Below, in pieces: positions 1 to 9,023 of a DNA stretch of 64,000 bases; within the stretch, counting starts at the first letter, position 1, and each line of letters starts with the position of its first letter. The stretch is from contig JAJDTF010000091.1 of the NCBI GenBank assembly GCA_022827265.1, positions 44,830-108,829 on the forward strand, written 5' to 3'. The DNA comes from Acidimicrobiia bacterium. Lineage in GTDB: Bacteria; Actinomycetota; Acidimicrobiia; Acidimicrobiales; Poriferisodalaceae. A program made the translations under genes and the position numbers. The notes beneath the pieces are model-generated. The model was not told the origin of the DNA. It saw nothing but the letters and a program-made list of their open reading frames with translations, and made no database searches.

Positions 1-2
1 TC

Positions 3-77
3 ACCTCCGATGTCGACGACTTCACGTCGCTTCGCACGGCGGCGCCGAATGCCCCGCAGGTGCTGGCGTGGCAATGA
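3..77 (+). CDS. C-terminal end of an unidentified gene (partial)
   Basis: An open frame enters from the left edge and stops at TGA 75-77. The visible 24 codons read as a plausible C-terminus ending in APQVLAWQ, and the third codon positions are G/C rich as in neighbouring genes. The product cannot be identified from so little. It could also be chance open frame in GC-rich DNA. Confidence 0.4.
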   Translation, partial: TSDVDDFTSLRTAAPNAPQVLAWQ

Positions 78-249
78 CCTCGCCCTTCGAACGCACGCCC
101 GGTTGAGAGCGGCGGGCACCGGCGGCCGGCCGAGTTGATCGACGCAACCTGGCCTCAGCGCACACCGGGAGGATCGACCTCCCACCGGAGTGGCCGGTCT
201 CTGCCGCCGCATCGAACTGAATCGAAGTTCTGCGCGGTGGATTGGCTCG

Positions 250-350
250 AAGCAATCTTGACCGACATTGAATATGATTCAAATAAATTGAAACTATTTG
301 CAATATATTTGTAACCAATTGATTTGCATATGAGTGCTTTCGTGTGACAC
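250..350. other. AT-rich intergenic island
   Basis: This stretch between the partial gene at the left edge and the HNH gene is strikingly AT-rich, with runs such as GCAATATATTTGTAACC, in an otherwise GC-rich window. It carries no convincing open frame. It probably holds the upstream control region of the HNH gene or marks a junction with acquired DNA. Confidence 0.5.
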
Positions 351-358
351 TCCGCCGG

Positions 359-364
359 TAGAGT
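359..364 (+). promoter_or_regulatory. Candidate leaderless -10 box TAGAGT
   Basis: TAGAGT lies exactly 6 nt before the ATG at 371, with no Shine-Dalgarno sequence between. The same TAnnnT spacing recurs before several other genes in the window, which suggests transcription starting at or next to the start codon. Confidence 0.5.
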
Positions 365-370
365 GAACGT

Positions 371-1738
371 ATGTTCTCGCAAGTGCAGCAGGCGCTCGAA
401 TGCCTCAGCTCAGCCCTTGCCGGCATCGATGCCGCACCGACGGCCGAACTGCGTCGCACGCTCGAGACGGCAAAGTCGCTGCGGTCGCGTGTCGAACTGC
501 TCGAGACCAGGGCTGCGTCGCTTATCGCGCGGCGAGAGCGCCACGGCGACGGCGGCGCCGGACTGCTGAACCAGGTCGGCGGGCGCTCGCGTGCCGAGGC
601 CGCCCGCAACGTCCGAACCGACGCAGAGCTCGCTGAGCTGCCCGCGGCTCACACGGCGGTTTCAGAGGGCGAGATGAGCCTTGCGAATGCCGCCAAGCTC
701 GCAAGGGCAGCCCGCAAGACCAGCCCCGACGCAGTGCAGGGCGATACCGATCTGGTCCAGATGGCCAAGACGCTGCCCGAGGACGAGTTCGCCCAGGCTG
801 CCCAGCGCTGGACGATCCGGCACCAGAGCACCGACGACCTTGCCGCTCAGCATCGCCGCAACCGGCGCAACCGCCATGTGCGGTTCTGGAACGGCGACGA
901 CGGCACCGTGCAGATGCGCGGTTCGTTCGATGCCGAGATGGGCGCCCGCATCCAGCAACGCCTGCGGCGCCAAGCCGAGCAGCTGCGCCAGGCAGACCGC
1001 CGGCGGCAGACGCAGTCCCAATCCTCGAAGTCCGCGCTCAACGCCGAAGAAGACCACGACGCCGCCAGCGCGACGCCCAGCACGGCCACTCGAAGCCGCG
1101 ATCAACGCATGGCCGACGCCCTCGACACACTCCTCTCTGCGGCAATTGAGACCCAACCGGCAGACAGCCCCGACGCCGTGCGCTCCACGGCGGCGGAGAT
1201 CATCATTCGCGCAGACCTTGCGGCCCTGACTGGCGAACCTGGCGGCATCGCCGAAATCTGCGGCATTGGTCCGATCCCTCCCAGCACCCTGCAGCGGCTG
1301 GCTTGCAACTCCGATGTCTGGATCGAGGTCTTCGGCGACGAGCTCACACCGCTGTATGAGACTGTCGTCAGTCGAGCGCCCACCGCCGCACAACGGCGCG
1401 CGCTGATCGCTCGCGACGGGGCGTGCATCGGCTGCGGGGAGCCGCCAGGCGAGTGCGAAGCCCACCACATCATCCCGTGCCAAAGCGGCGGCAAGACCCG
1501 CCTCGACAACCTCGTGCTCGTGTGCTGGTCATGCCACGACCTCATTCACGACCACAACTGGCGGGTGCTCATCCGCGCCGGCCGCTACCGGCTGGCACCT
1601 CCCGACCCAGCACACCGCGTCAACCCTGCCCCCCAGCGCAAACCCAAACCCCGAGCCTCGCGGGGCACACGGAACACAACCGGAGTCCCGCCGCCCTCGG
1701 CCGTCGCCAAGTCGCTGTGGGAAGAGCCTGCAGCCTGA
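371..1738 (+). CDS. DUF222/HNH endonuclease family protein
   Basis: This 455-residue protein has the architecture of the actinobacterial 13E12-type family: a long helical, charged N-terminal DUF222-like region (about residues 1-330) and a C-terminal HNH nuclease domain (about 340-400). The HNH core is visible as CIGCGEPPG, then AHHIIPC, NLVLVC and CHDLIHDH, giving two zinc-binding cysteine pairs and the catalytic His pair. A Gln/Ser/Ala-rich linker lies near residues 200-245. Members are very numerous in actinobacterial genomes, and some are linked to mobile DNA; the cellular role is not established. The ATG at 371 is chosen because a TAGAGT box lies 6 nt upstream. The AT-rich island just upstream hints at acquisition. 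Confidence 0.88.
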   Translation: MFSQVQQALECLSSALAGIDAAPTAELRRTLETAKSLRSRVELLETRAASLIARRERHGDGGAGLLNQVGGRSRAEAARNVRTDAELAELPAAHTAVSEGEMSLANAAKLARAARKTSPDAVQGDTDLVQMAKTLPEDEFAQAAQRWTIRHQSTDDLAAQHRRNRRNRHVRFWNGDDGTVQMRGSFDAEMGARIQQRLRRQAEQLRQADRRRQTQSQSSKSALNAEEDHDAASATPSTATRSRDQRMADALDTLLSAAIETQPADSPDAVRSTAAEIIIRADLAALTGEPGGIAEICGIGPIPPSTLQRLACNSDVWIEVFGDELTPLYETVVSRAPTAAQRRALIARDGACIGCGEPPGECEAHHIIPCQSGGKTRLDNLVLVCWSCHDLIHDHNWRVLIRAGRYRLAPPDPAHRVNPAPQRKPKPRASRGTRNTTGVPPPSAVAKSLWEEPAA

Positions 1739-1913
1739 GCGGCCGAAACCGAAACACAGCCAACCCACGCGCTTTGATTCGCTGACGCAGCCGGGGTCTT
1801 GCGCGGGCCTGTCAGGAAATTTCTGTATCGGGCGTGATCTGAGGTTCCGCAGCCAGGGGCTGTGGGCAATCCCGAGTCGGAGGTCGCACTGAGCGCTCCG
1901 GTGGTGGCGCATC

Positions 1914-1919
1914 TACGCT
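1914..1919 (+). promoter_or_regulatory. Candidate leaderless -10 box TACGCT
   Basis: TACGCT ends 6 nt before the ATG at 1926 and no Shine-Dalgarno is present. It would start a leaderless transcript for the enoyl-CoA hydratase / acyl-CoA dehydrogenase pair. Confidence 0.45.
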
Positions 1920-1925
1920 CGCCGC

Positions 1926-2744
1926 ATGGATGAGAGCGCATTTGACGAATTCGGCCAGTACGGGGATGTCTCGGTCAAGCTGAGCGAGGACCACGTGGCG
2001 GTCGTGGAGATTCACCGGCCGCCGAACAACTTCTTCGATCTGGAGCTGATCGACGGGCTGGTTGCTGCGTTCGGCGACCTCGACGAAGAGGACGGCTGCC
2101 GGGCCAGCGTGCTGTGCTCGGAGGGCAAGAATTTCTGTGCGGGCGCCCAGTTCGGCAGCGACGGGCGCCGGGGCGGCGAGATCACCGCCACCAACGCAGA
2201 CGGCACCCCCCGCCACCTGTACGACGCGGCATTCGACCTGTTCTCCAAGAGCAAGCCGGTGGTCGGGGCCATCCAAGGGGCAGCAGTCGGCGGCGGCTTG
2301 GGCGTGGCCTGCTTCCCGGACTTCCGCATCGCAGCACCAGAGGCCCGCTTCACGGCCAACTTCGCCCGACTCGGGTTCCACCACGGCTTCGGGCTGACCG
2401 TGACGCTGCCTCTGCTGGTCGGCAACCAGCAGGCGTTGGACTTGCTCTACACCGGTCGGCGCGTCAAGGGCGACGAGGCCGTTGAGATCGGGCTGGCCGA
2501 CAAGCTGGTGCCGCTCGACGACCTGCGCGAGGCCGCCTACGACTTCGCTTGCGAGATCGCCGGTTCGGCGCCGCTGGCCGTCGAATCGATCCGCTACACC
2601 ATGCGAGGCCACCTGGCCGATGCCATCAAGGTGGCCACCGACAACGAGAAGGCCGAGCAGGATCGCCTGCGCACCACTAACGACTGGCGCGAGGGCGTGA
2701 GCGCCATGAACGAACGCCGAAAGCCCGACTTCACGCGCAGCTGA
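1926..2744 (+). CDS. Enoyl-CoA hydratase/isomerase family protein
   Basis: The 272-residue protein is a crotonase-fold enzyme, the usual family length. The oxyanion-hole segments are visible as NFCAGAQF (about residue 70) and GAAVGGGLGVA (about 118). The acidic position used by true hydratases around the second segment is not clear, so the exact reaction (hydration, isomerisation or other crotonase chemistry) is open. The next gene, an acyl-CoA dehydrogenase, begins at the last base of this stop codon (TGATG), so the two are translationally coupled and probably act in one acyl-CoA degradation route. Confidence 0.9.
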   Translation: MDESAFDEFGQYGDVSVKLSEDHVAVVEIHRPPNNFFDLELIDGLVAAFGDLDEEDGCRASVLCSEGKNFCAGAQFGSDGRRGGEITATNADGTPRHLYDAAFDLFSKSKPVVGAIQGAAVGGGLGVACFPDFRIAAPEARFTANFARLGFHHGFGLTVTLPLLVGNQQALDLLYTGRRVKGDEAVEIGLADKLVPLDDLREAAYDFACEIAGSAPLAVESIRYTMRGHLADAIKVATDNEKAEQDRLRTTNDWREGVSAMNERRKPDFTRS

Positions 2745-3934
2745 TGCTGACCGCAGACAACATCCGTGCGGCGCTCGACGGGCTGCTCGAGCGACGCACC
2801 GACCAGACGCGCCTGACGTCGATGGGGGCCGGCAGCGATGACCTCGACGACGGCCGGGCCTACCTTGGGGCGACCGTGGAAGGCGGCTGGCACGTGCCGA
2901 CCTGGCCGACCGCGCATGGCGGCCGGGATGCCTCGGTGGCAGAGAACCAGCTCATCGGCTCGGTGCTGCGCGAGTACGTCGTGCCCGACCTCTACCCGTT
3001 CGCCATCGGGCTCGGCATGGTGGGCCCGGCCCTGCTGGCGCACGGAACCGCAGAGCAGCAGGAGCGCTGGCTGCGGCAGATCGCGTCGGGCGCCGAGATC
3101 TGGTGCCAGATGTTCTCCGAGCCCGAGGCCGGCTCGGACCTTGCCAACGTGGCACTGAGCGCCGAGCGGGACGGCGACGTGTGGCGGCTGGGCGGCCAGA
3201 AGACCTGGACCAGCCGGGCAATGTGGTCGAAATGGGCCATCTGCCTGGCCCGCACCGACCCAGCGCAGCCCAAGCACAAGGGCCTCACGATGTTCGTGAT
3301 CTCCATGGACGCACCTGGCGTAGACGTGCGGCCGCTGCGGCAGATGAACAACGACGCCCACTTCAGCGAGGTGTTCGTGGACGGCGCTGTGGTGTCCGAT
3401 GCTTGTCGGGTCGGCGACGTGGGCGAGGGTTGGCGGGTGGCCATGACGATCCTCTCGCACGAACGGGCAGGCGCCGGCAGCCGCGGCGGTGGCGACGGAG
3501 CGAAACGTGGCTCTCGCATTCCCACGTGGATCGCCGATCTGGCCGCGCTCGGCGCGCTCGATGACAAGGTGATGCGGGACGAGGCCATGTCGATCTACCC
3601 CGCCGACATGGCGTCGCGGTGGACGGCGCAGCGGGCGGCCGACGAGGCCCGGTCCGGCGGCAGTCCGGGACCGGCCGGCAGCGGTGCAAAGCTGAGGACG
3701 GTGTCGTCGTACAAACGGCGCTCATATCTGGCGAATCGCGCCGCGGGAGCCGCAGGCATGCTCGAAGACGGACACGGCTACATCGAGACGGTGACGGCAC
3801 CCTCGATGTCGATTCGGGGCGGCACCGACGAGATCCAGCGGAACATCCTGGGAGAGCGGGTGCTCGGCCTGCCCGGCGAACCCCGCCTCGACCGTGATGT
3901 GCCCTGGCGCGAATCCCGGCGGGGATTGCTATGA
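2744..3934 (+). CDS. Acyl-CoA dehydrogenase
   Basis: This 396-residue flavoenzyme would introduce a double bond into an acyl-CoA using FAD. Family motifs are clear: FSEPEAGSDLANV (about residues 124-136), followed by WTSRAMWSKWAICLART in the middle beta domain, and the C-terminal RGGTDEIQRNILGERVLG. The ATG overlaps the preceding hydratase stop by one base. A Gly/Arg-rich insertion, GAGSRGGGDGAKRG (about 244-257), in the helical domain is unusual. It is typical of the large ACAD subgroup found in actinobacterial lipid and sterol side-chain catabolism; the substrate cannot be told. Confidence 0.92.
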   Translation: MLTADNIRAALDGLLERRTDQTRLTSMGAGSDDLDDGRAYLGATVEGGWHVPTWPTAHGGRDASVAENQLIGSVLREYVVPDLYPFAIGLGMVGPALLAHGTAEQQERWLRQIASGAEIWCQMFSEPEAGSDLANVALSAERDGDVWRLGGQKTWTSRAMWSKWAICLARTDPAQPKHKGLTMFVISMDAPGVDVRPLRQMNNDAHFSEVFVDGAVVSDACRVGDVGEGWRVAMTILSHERAGAGSRGGGDGAKRGSRIPTWIADLAALGALDDKVMRDEAMSIYPADMASRWTAQRAADEARSGGSPGPAGSGAKLRTVSSYKRRSYLANRAAGAAGMLEDGHGYIETVTAPSMSIRGGTDEIQRNILGERVLGLPGEPRLDRDVPWRESRRGLL

Positions 3935-4066
3935 GCCAGCGCTATTCCCGATGGGGACTGCTCTAGGCGGCGCGTGCACTGGCGCCCGGCGCGGCCCAAT
4001 TCGATCGCGATCGTCAGCACCTGCGAGCCGCGCTAGACACTGGCAAACCCGAGCGAGGTGTCCACC

Positions 4067-4885
4067 ATGAGCGACTGGCCCACGACCTATGGCGAGGTCA
4101 TGTTCCTGGAGGAACACGGCCCCGACACCTATGTGGGCGTCAGCCCCGAGTACATGTGGGGTCGCATCTACGGCGGGCAGGTCATCGCCCAGGGCCTGTG
4201 GGCAGCGTTTCAGACCGTCGACGAAACGTTCGTGCCGCATTCCGTGCACGCCTATTTCATCCGCGGCGGCACGCTCGACGAGCCGGTCCGCTACGAGGTG
4301 GACCGCTTGCGCAACGGCCGCTCGTTCTGCACCCGGGCAATCGTGGCACGCCAGAGCGGCGGCGCCATCTTGAACCTGTCGTGCTCATTCCATGTGGCCG
4401 AGCAGGACGCCGAAGTGCAGACTGCACGAATCCCGCTTGCCCCCGACCCGCAGGACTGCCGCAACATCGACGAAGAGCGCTGGCCGTGGATCATGGAGCG
4501 CCGCCCGCTTCCGAGCCATCCGGGGGCGGGACAGTCGATGGGCTGGGTGCGCATTATCGATCCAATCGGCGACGATGCCCGGCTGCACATCTGCGGGCTG
4601 GCGTTCACCTCCGATGCCATCCAGTTCAACGCCGCCCGCTCGCTGCACCCGCTGCAGGTGCCCCGCGAGCAGTACCAGGAGTCGTTCATGGGTGCGTCAC
4701 TGGATCACGCCATGTGGTTCCACCGCCCGATGCGCGCCGATGAGTGGCACCTGTACCAGTTCGACTGCCACGGTCTCACGAGCGCTCGCGGCATGACCGT
4801 GGGCAACCTGTTCGCTCCCGACGGCAGCCACGTCGCGACGATCGCCCAAGAAGTGCTGCTGCGCGAACGCCGCCCCCAGAACTAG
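4067..4885 (+). CDS. tesB: Acyl-CoA thioesterase II (TesB-like)
   Basis: A 272-residue double-hotdog thioesterase that hydrolyses acyl-CoA to free acid and CoA. YGGQVIAQGLWA in the first hotdog and SLDHAMWFHRP with the catalytic-type Asp in the second are characteristic, as is the length. I chose ATG 4067 because GAGCGAGG lies 8 nt upstream; an in-frame GTG at 4058 would overlap that Shine-Dalgarno. It follows the hydratase/dehydrogenase pair after about 130 bp and likely recycles CoA in the same metabolism. Confidence 0.9.
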   Translation: MSDWPTTYGEVMFLEEHGPDTYVGVSPEYMWGRIYGGQVIAQGLWAAFQTVDETFVPHSVHAYFIRGGTLDEPVRYEVDRLRNGRSFCTRAIVARQSGGAILNLSCSFHVAEQDAEVQTARIPLAPDPQDCRNIDEERWPWIMERRPLPSHPGAGQSMGWVRIIDPIGDDARLHICGLAFTSDAIQFNAARSLHPLQVPREQYQESFMGASLDHAMWFHRPMRADEWHLYQFDCHGLTSARGMTVGNLFAPDGSHVATIAQEVLLRERRPQN

Positions 4886-4963
4886 AGACTGCCGCGGTCG
4901 GGCTCGGCGGCCAGCAGCGCGGCAACCTGCTGCGGCGCCCCGTCGCGTTGGGGCTCAGTGCCG

Positions 4964-5407
4964 CTATGCGCAGCAGGCGTCGTCAGCGTGACTCTCGCGC
5001 TCCACACCGTCGCCACGTCGTGACAGCACCACGTTGTTCTTCACCTCGACATCGCCCTGCTTCACGTACCACTCCCAGTCGATGCCGTGCGGATCGGTGG
5101 CCCAAGTCTCCACCTTCTCGGCGTAGCAGCACATGGTCTCGTCGATGGTGGAGGTGGTGAGGCCGGCTTCGACCATGCGGGCGTGAGCCTGCTCCACCTC
5201 CGTGGCGGATTCGGTCTCGACTCCGAGATGGTTGATGGTGCCCCCGTCGCCGTCGGACTCGAACAGCACCAGCTTCAGCGGCGGCTCGTCGATCGCAAAA
5301 TTGGCATAGCCGGGTCGCCGTTTGGCAGGTTCTGCGCCGAACAGCCGCGAGTAGAAGTCGACCGCATCGTCGATGTCGTCCACATTGAGTGCCAGCTGCA
5401 ACCTCAT
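4964..5407 (-). CDS. ArsI/CadI-like vicinal oxygen chelate protein
   Basis: This 147-residue VOC-fold protein resembles the ArsI C-As lyase / CadI cadmium-induced family. The N-terminus MRLQLALNVDDIDDAVDFYS, His60 (INHLGVE) and Glu112 (DWEWY) fit the metal-ligand positions, with Gln4 as the possible third ligand. A vicinal Cys93-Cys94 pair (ETMCCYAEK) and C-terminal Cys145-Cys146 match the arsenic-binding thiols known in ArsI. ArsI cleaves the carbon-arsenic bond of trivalent methylarsenicals; CadI function is less clear. No other arsenic gene is nearby, so this is an orphan. A TAGTGT box lies 6 nt before the ATG. It converges on the thioesterase gene. Confidence 0.82.
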   Translation of the reverse strand: MRLQLALNVDDIDDAVDFYSRLFGAEPAKRRPGYANFAIDEPPLKLVLFESDGDGGTINHLGVETESATEVEQAHARMVEAGLTTSTIDETMCCYAEKVETWATDPHGIDWEWYVKQGDVEVKNNVVLSRRGDGVERESHADDACCA

Positions 5408-5413
5408 GGGCTC

Positions 5414-5419
5414 ACACTA
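5414..5419 (-). promoter_or_regulatory. Candidate leaderless -10 box TAGTGT
   Basis: On the minus strand TAGTGT is followed by exactly 6 nt and then the ATG of the ArsI/CadI-like gene, with no Shine-Dalgarno. It lies in the 90-bp divergent gap shared with the FAH-family gene. Confidence 0.5.
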
Positions 5420-5497
5420 CGGCGAGCGCCGTGTACCGCACAGGACGATCCCGGACATCTGAACCCGCTGGCCGCGAGCCATCTAAGGTGCGCCGCT

Positions 5498-6277
5498 GTG
5501 ACTCCGCCACAACCGCTCAACACCGATCAGCTCGCGGCTGCAGACGCCCTGACCGCCTACTTCGCCGATGGAGGCGAGGCGCCGTCCGAGGCGTTCGCCG
5601 AGCTGGGCTTCGAGGACGGGCTTGCCATCCAGTGCGAGATGCAGCGACGAGCCGTCGCAGGCGGCGCTGTGCATGCCGGCTGGAAGGTCGGGCTCACATC
5701 GGACCGGGCCCGCACGACAGTGGGCATCGACGACCGGCCGTTCGGGCATGTCAACCGGGTGCTCACTTCGCCCGCCGATCTGCCGTCGGCGGAGATCCGC
5801 AAGGTGAGCATCGAACCCGAGATGTGCTTCGTGATCGGCGAGCGCATCGCCGGCGACAATGTCGATCCGGCCTCGGTGCCCGCCCGGATCGCACTGGTCT
5901 GCGCCGGCTACGAGGTGAACGAGGCACGGGTTGCCGTGGGAGGCAACCTGGCCATGCTCGTTGCCGACAACCTGACGAACTGGGCCATCGTGCGAGGCTC
6001 AGGCGTGGACGCACCGCCGGCGGGAGAACTCGACCGCTGCGTGGTGACAGTGTCATGCGATGGCGAGGAGCAGTTCAGCTGTACCGCCGCAGACGAGGTC
6101 GATAACCCCTACCTGTCGATTGCCCGGCTCGCGGCCACGCTGCACCGGCACGGCATGGCACTCGAGCCGGGCCAGAGCGTGATCACCGGCGCGTATGCCC
6201 GCTTCCGGGCAGAACCCGGTCAACGCTGGGTAACCAACTACAGCGGTATAGGAGACGTGGAGGCGACGATCTCATGA
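5498..6277 (+). CDS. 2-keto-4-pentenoate hydratase-like FAH-family protein
   Basis: The 259-residue product belongs to the fumarylacetoacetate hydrolase superfamily, nearest in look to MhpD/2-oxopent-4-enoate hydratases of meta-cleavage pathways. The acidic metal-binding segment EPEMCFVIGE is visible near residue 107 and GWKVGLTS near 63. GTG 5498 is chosen because AAGGTG lies 7 nt upstream; the frame is open further upstream but overlaps the divergent gene. Its stop overlaps the next ATG by 4 nt (ATGA), so it is coupled to a hydroxyacid dehydrogenase. No ring-cleavage gene is in view, so the real substrate is unknown. Confidence 0.85.
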   Translation: MTPPQPLNTDQLAAADALTAYFADGGEAPSEAFAELGFEDGLAIQCEMQRRAVAGGAVHAGWKVGLTSDRARTTVGIDDRPFGHVNRVLTSPADLPSAEIRKVSIEPEMCFVIGERIAGDNVDPASVPARIALVCAGYEVNEARVAVGGNLAMLVADNLTNWAIVRGSGVDAPPAGELDRCVVTVSCDGEEQFSCTAADEVDNPYLSIARLAATLHRHGMALEPGQSVITGAYARFRAEPGQRWVTNYSGIGDVEATIS

Positions 6278-7299
6278 GCTCAGCACTGCCAGGCCCGACG
6301 ATCCTCGACGTGCCCGACGGGCCGCTCAACGTGCTGGTCACCAAGACCCTCACGCTGCCCGATGTCAGCCCCGCCGACGAGGCCGCCATCCGCGACGCGG
6401 CTGGGCCAGGCGCCGTCGTGAACATCGTGGACCGTGTGCGAGACGGCGTCCCGCTGGCCGGCGACGCACAGGTGATCCTTGGCATCGTGCCCGAGTGGCT
6501 GTTCGACGCAGCCCCGAACCTGCGCTGGATCCATGCGACGGCATCGGGCGTCGACATGTTCATGTACCCCAAGTTCCTCGCCAGCGATGTGGTGCTCACC
6601 GGCGAGAAGGGACTGGTCGGCAGCCACCTGGCCGACCACGCATTCGGCCTGCTGCTGGCGCTGGTCAGGCGCATCGCAACCGCAGTGAAGCTCGGGCCCG
6701 AAGGATGGGACAACGACCTGCGCGAGCAGATGCGCTACAGCGAGCTGGAACTGGAGGGCCTCACGATGGGCATCCTCGGCTTCGGCGGCACTGGCCGGCA
6801 CATCGCCCGCCGCGCAACCGCGTTCGGCATGAAGGTGCAGGCCATGGACCTGTACCCAGTACCGCCCGGCGAGGGCGTCGAGACAGTCGGCGGTCCCGAG
6901 TCGCTTCGCGACATCGTGGCCACCAGCGACGTGCTGGCTGTGGGGCTTCCGCTCACTGCCGACACCCGGTCGATGTTCGACGACGAGATGTTCGCTCTGA
7001 TGCCCGCCGGCGCCGTGCTGCTGAACGTGACCCGCGGCGAGATCATCGACGGTCCGTCGCTGGAGCGAGCGCTGGCCGACGGGCGGATCGGCGGGGCCGC
7101 CCTCGATGTCGCCCCGGTCGAGCCGCTGCCCGCTGACAGCCCGCTATGGGGGTTCGACAACTGCGTCATGACGCCCCACACCGCAGGCGCAAGCCAGCAC
7201 CGAGCACGGCGCAACCTCGAGCGCTTCTGCCGCAACCTCGTGGCCCTGCGCGAGGGTCGCCCGCTCGAAGGCGTCGTCGACAAGCAAACCGGCTTTTAG
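6274..7299 (+). CDS. D-isomer-specific 2-hydroxyacid dehydrogenase
   Basis: The 341-residue NAD(P)-dependent enzyme interconverts a 2-oxo acid and a D-2-hydroxy acid. The Rossmann dinucleotide motif GILGFGGTGRHIARR lies near residue 168. The catalytic Arg (NVTRGEIID) and His (MTPHTAG) follow, with the catalytic Glu expected around APVEPLP. Start ATG overlaps the preceding FAH-family gene by 4 nt, so the two are co-translated and may process the same 2-oxo acid. Downstream lies a non-coding stretch with a palindromic repeat, then metY. Confidence 0.92.
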   Translation: MSSALPGPTILDVPDGPLNVLVTKTLTLPDVSPADEAAIRDAAGPGAVVNIVDRVRDGVPLAGDAQVILGIVPEWLFDAAPNLRWIHATASGVDMFMYPKFLASDVVLTGEKGLVGSHLADHAFGLLLALVRRIATAVKLGPEGWDNDLREQMRYSELELEGLTMGILGFGGTGRHIARRATAFGMKVQAMDLYPVPPGEGVETVGGPESLRDIVATSDVLAVGLPLTADTRSMFDDEMFALMPAGAVLLNVTRGEIIDGPSLERALADGRIGGAALDVAPVEPLPADSPLWGFDNCVMTPHTAGASQHRARRNLERFCRNLVALREGRPLEGVVDKQTGF

Positions 7300-7334
7300 A
7301 CCCGCGCACGAAGCAGATCCAATAGCTGCGGAGA

Positions 7335-7411
7335 CGGCGGGAGACTCTGCGACGTTGCGACCTGCGGGATCGCGGGAGCAGAGGATCCCGCCGCCTTCGC
7401 GGCGGGCGCAC
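7335..7411 (+). repeat. Palindromic dispersed repeat B, copy 1
   Basis: A structured element whose outer arms are CGGCGGGA / TCCCGCCG and inner arms CTCTGC / GCAGAG, enclosing a conserved core that begins GACGTTGCGACCTGC. A second hairpin CCCGCCGC-CTTC-GCGGCGGG follows and shares the last arm. A second copy is at 63109-63187 with paired changes in the arms. It could be a REP-like element or a structured RNA. It sits between the dehydrogenase gene and metY. Confidence 0.7.
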
Positions 7412-7445
7412 GCACCTGGGCCGCACTGCAACCGACCTGTCACAG

Positions 7446-7472
7446 AAAATCCGACTGGATTGGTCGGGTTTT
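7446..7472 (+). terminator. AT-flanked hairpin before metY
   Basis: AAAATCCGAC, loop TGGATTG, GTCGGGTTTT: a 10-bp stem (one G-T pair) ending in TTTT. It fits an intrinsic terminator for the upstream hydroxyacid dehydrogenase operon, and being nearly symmetric could work in both directions or serve as an operator or attenuator for metY. Confidence 0.5.
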
Positions 7473-7491
7473 ACCGGTACCCTGCTGCGCG

Positions 7492-7535
7492 CTCGGCAAT
7501 CCCGCCGAGACAGGCATAGCCCGCCTCATGGGGCG
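7492..7535 (+). promoter_or_regulatory. Candidate structured leader of metY
   Basis: Two small hairpins lie directly before the metY ribosome binding site: CTCGGC-loop-GCCGAG (7492-7509) and CGCC-loop-GGCG (7522-7535). Together with the terminator-like stem upstream this could be a methionine- or SAM-responsive leader. I do not recognise any named SAM riboswitch class in it, so this remains a suggestion. Confidence 0.3.
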
Positions 7536-7553
7536 CAAGAAATGGAGCTCGTC

Positions 7554-8888
<1,335 letters not shown>

Positions 8889-8907
8889 CGCTTGGCACCA
8901 TCGGCGG

Positions 8908-8938
8908 GCGGGCTGGCGGCACAAGGTCGCCAGCCCGC
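8908..8938 (+). terminator. Terminator-like hairpin after metY
   Basis: GCGGGCTGGCG, 9-nt loop, CGCCAGCCCGC: a perfect 11-bp GC-rich stem 20 nt after the metY stop. There is no T tract, which is common for terminators in high-GC actinobacteria. Confidence 0.6.
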
Positions 8939-8964
8939 TGCCAGATGCAATTCATGCAGGAACT

Positions 8965-9005
8965 CGCGGGGTAACTCCTGCTGATTCCCGCGGGATAACT
9001 CCTGC
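8965..9005 (+). repeat. Short direct repeat, two units
   Basis: CGCGGGGTAACTCCTGC (8965-8981) is followed by CGCGGGATAACTCCTGC (8989-9005), 16 of 17 identical, at a 24-nt period. It lies between the convergent metY and CoA transferase genes. Function unknown. Confidence 0.55.
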
Positions 9006-9023
9006 GGGCCTTTGCGGTTTGCG

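Noticed and set aside
5087..5497. Upstream extension of the FAH-family gene
   Set aside because: It lies opposite the ArsI/CadI-like gene, and AAGGTG 7 nt before GTG 5498 supports the shorter form.
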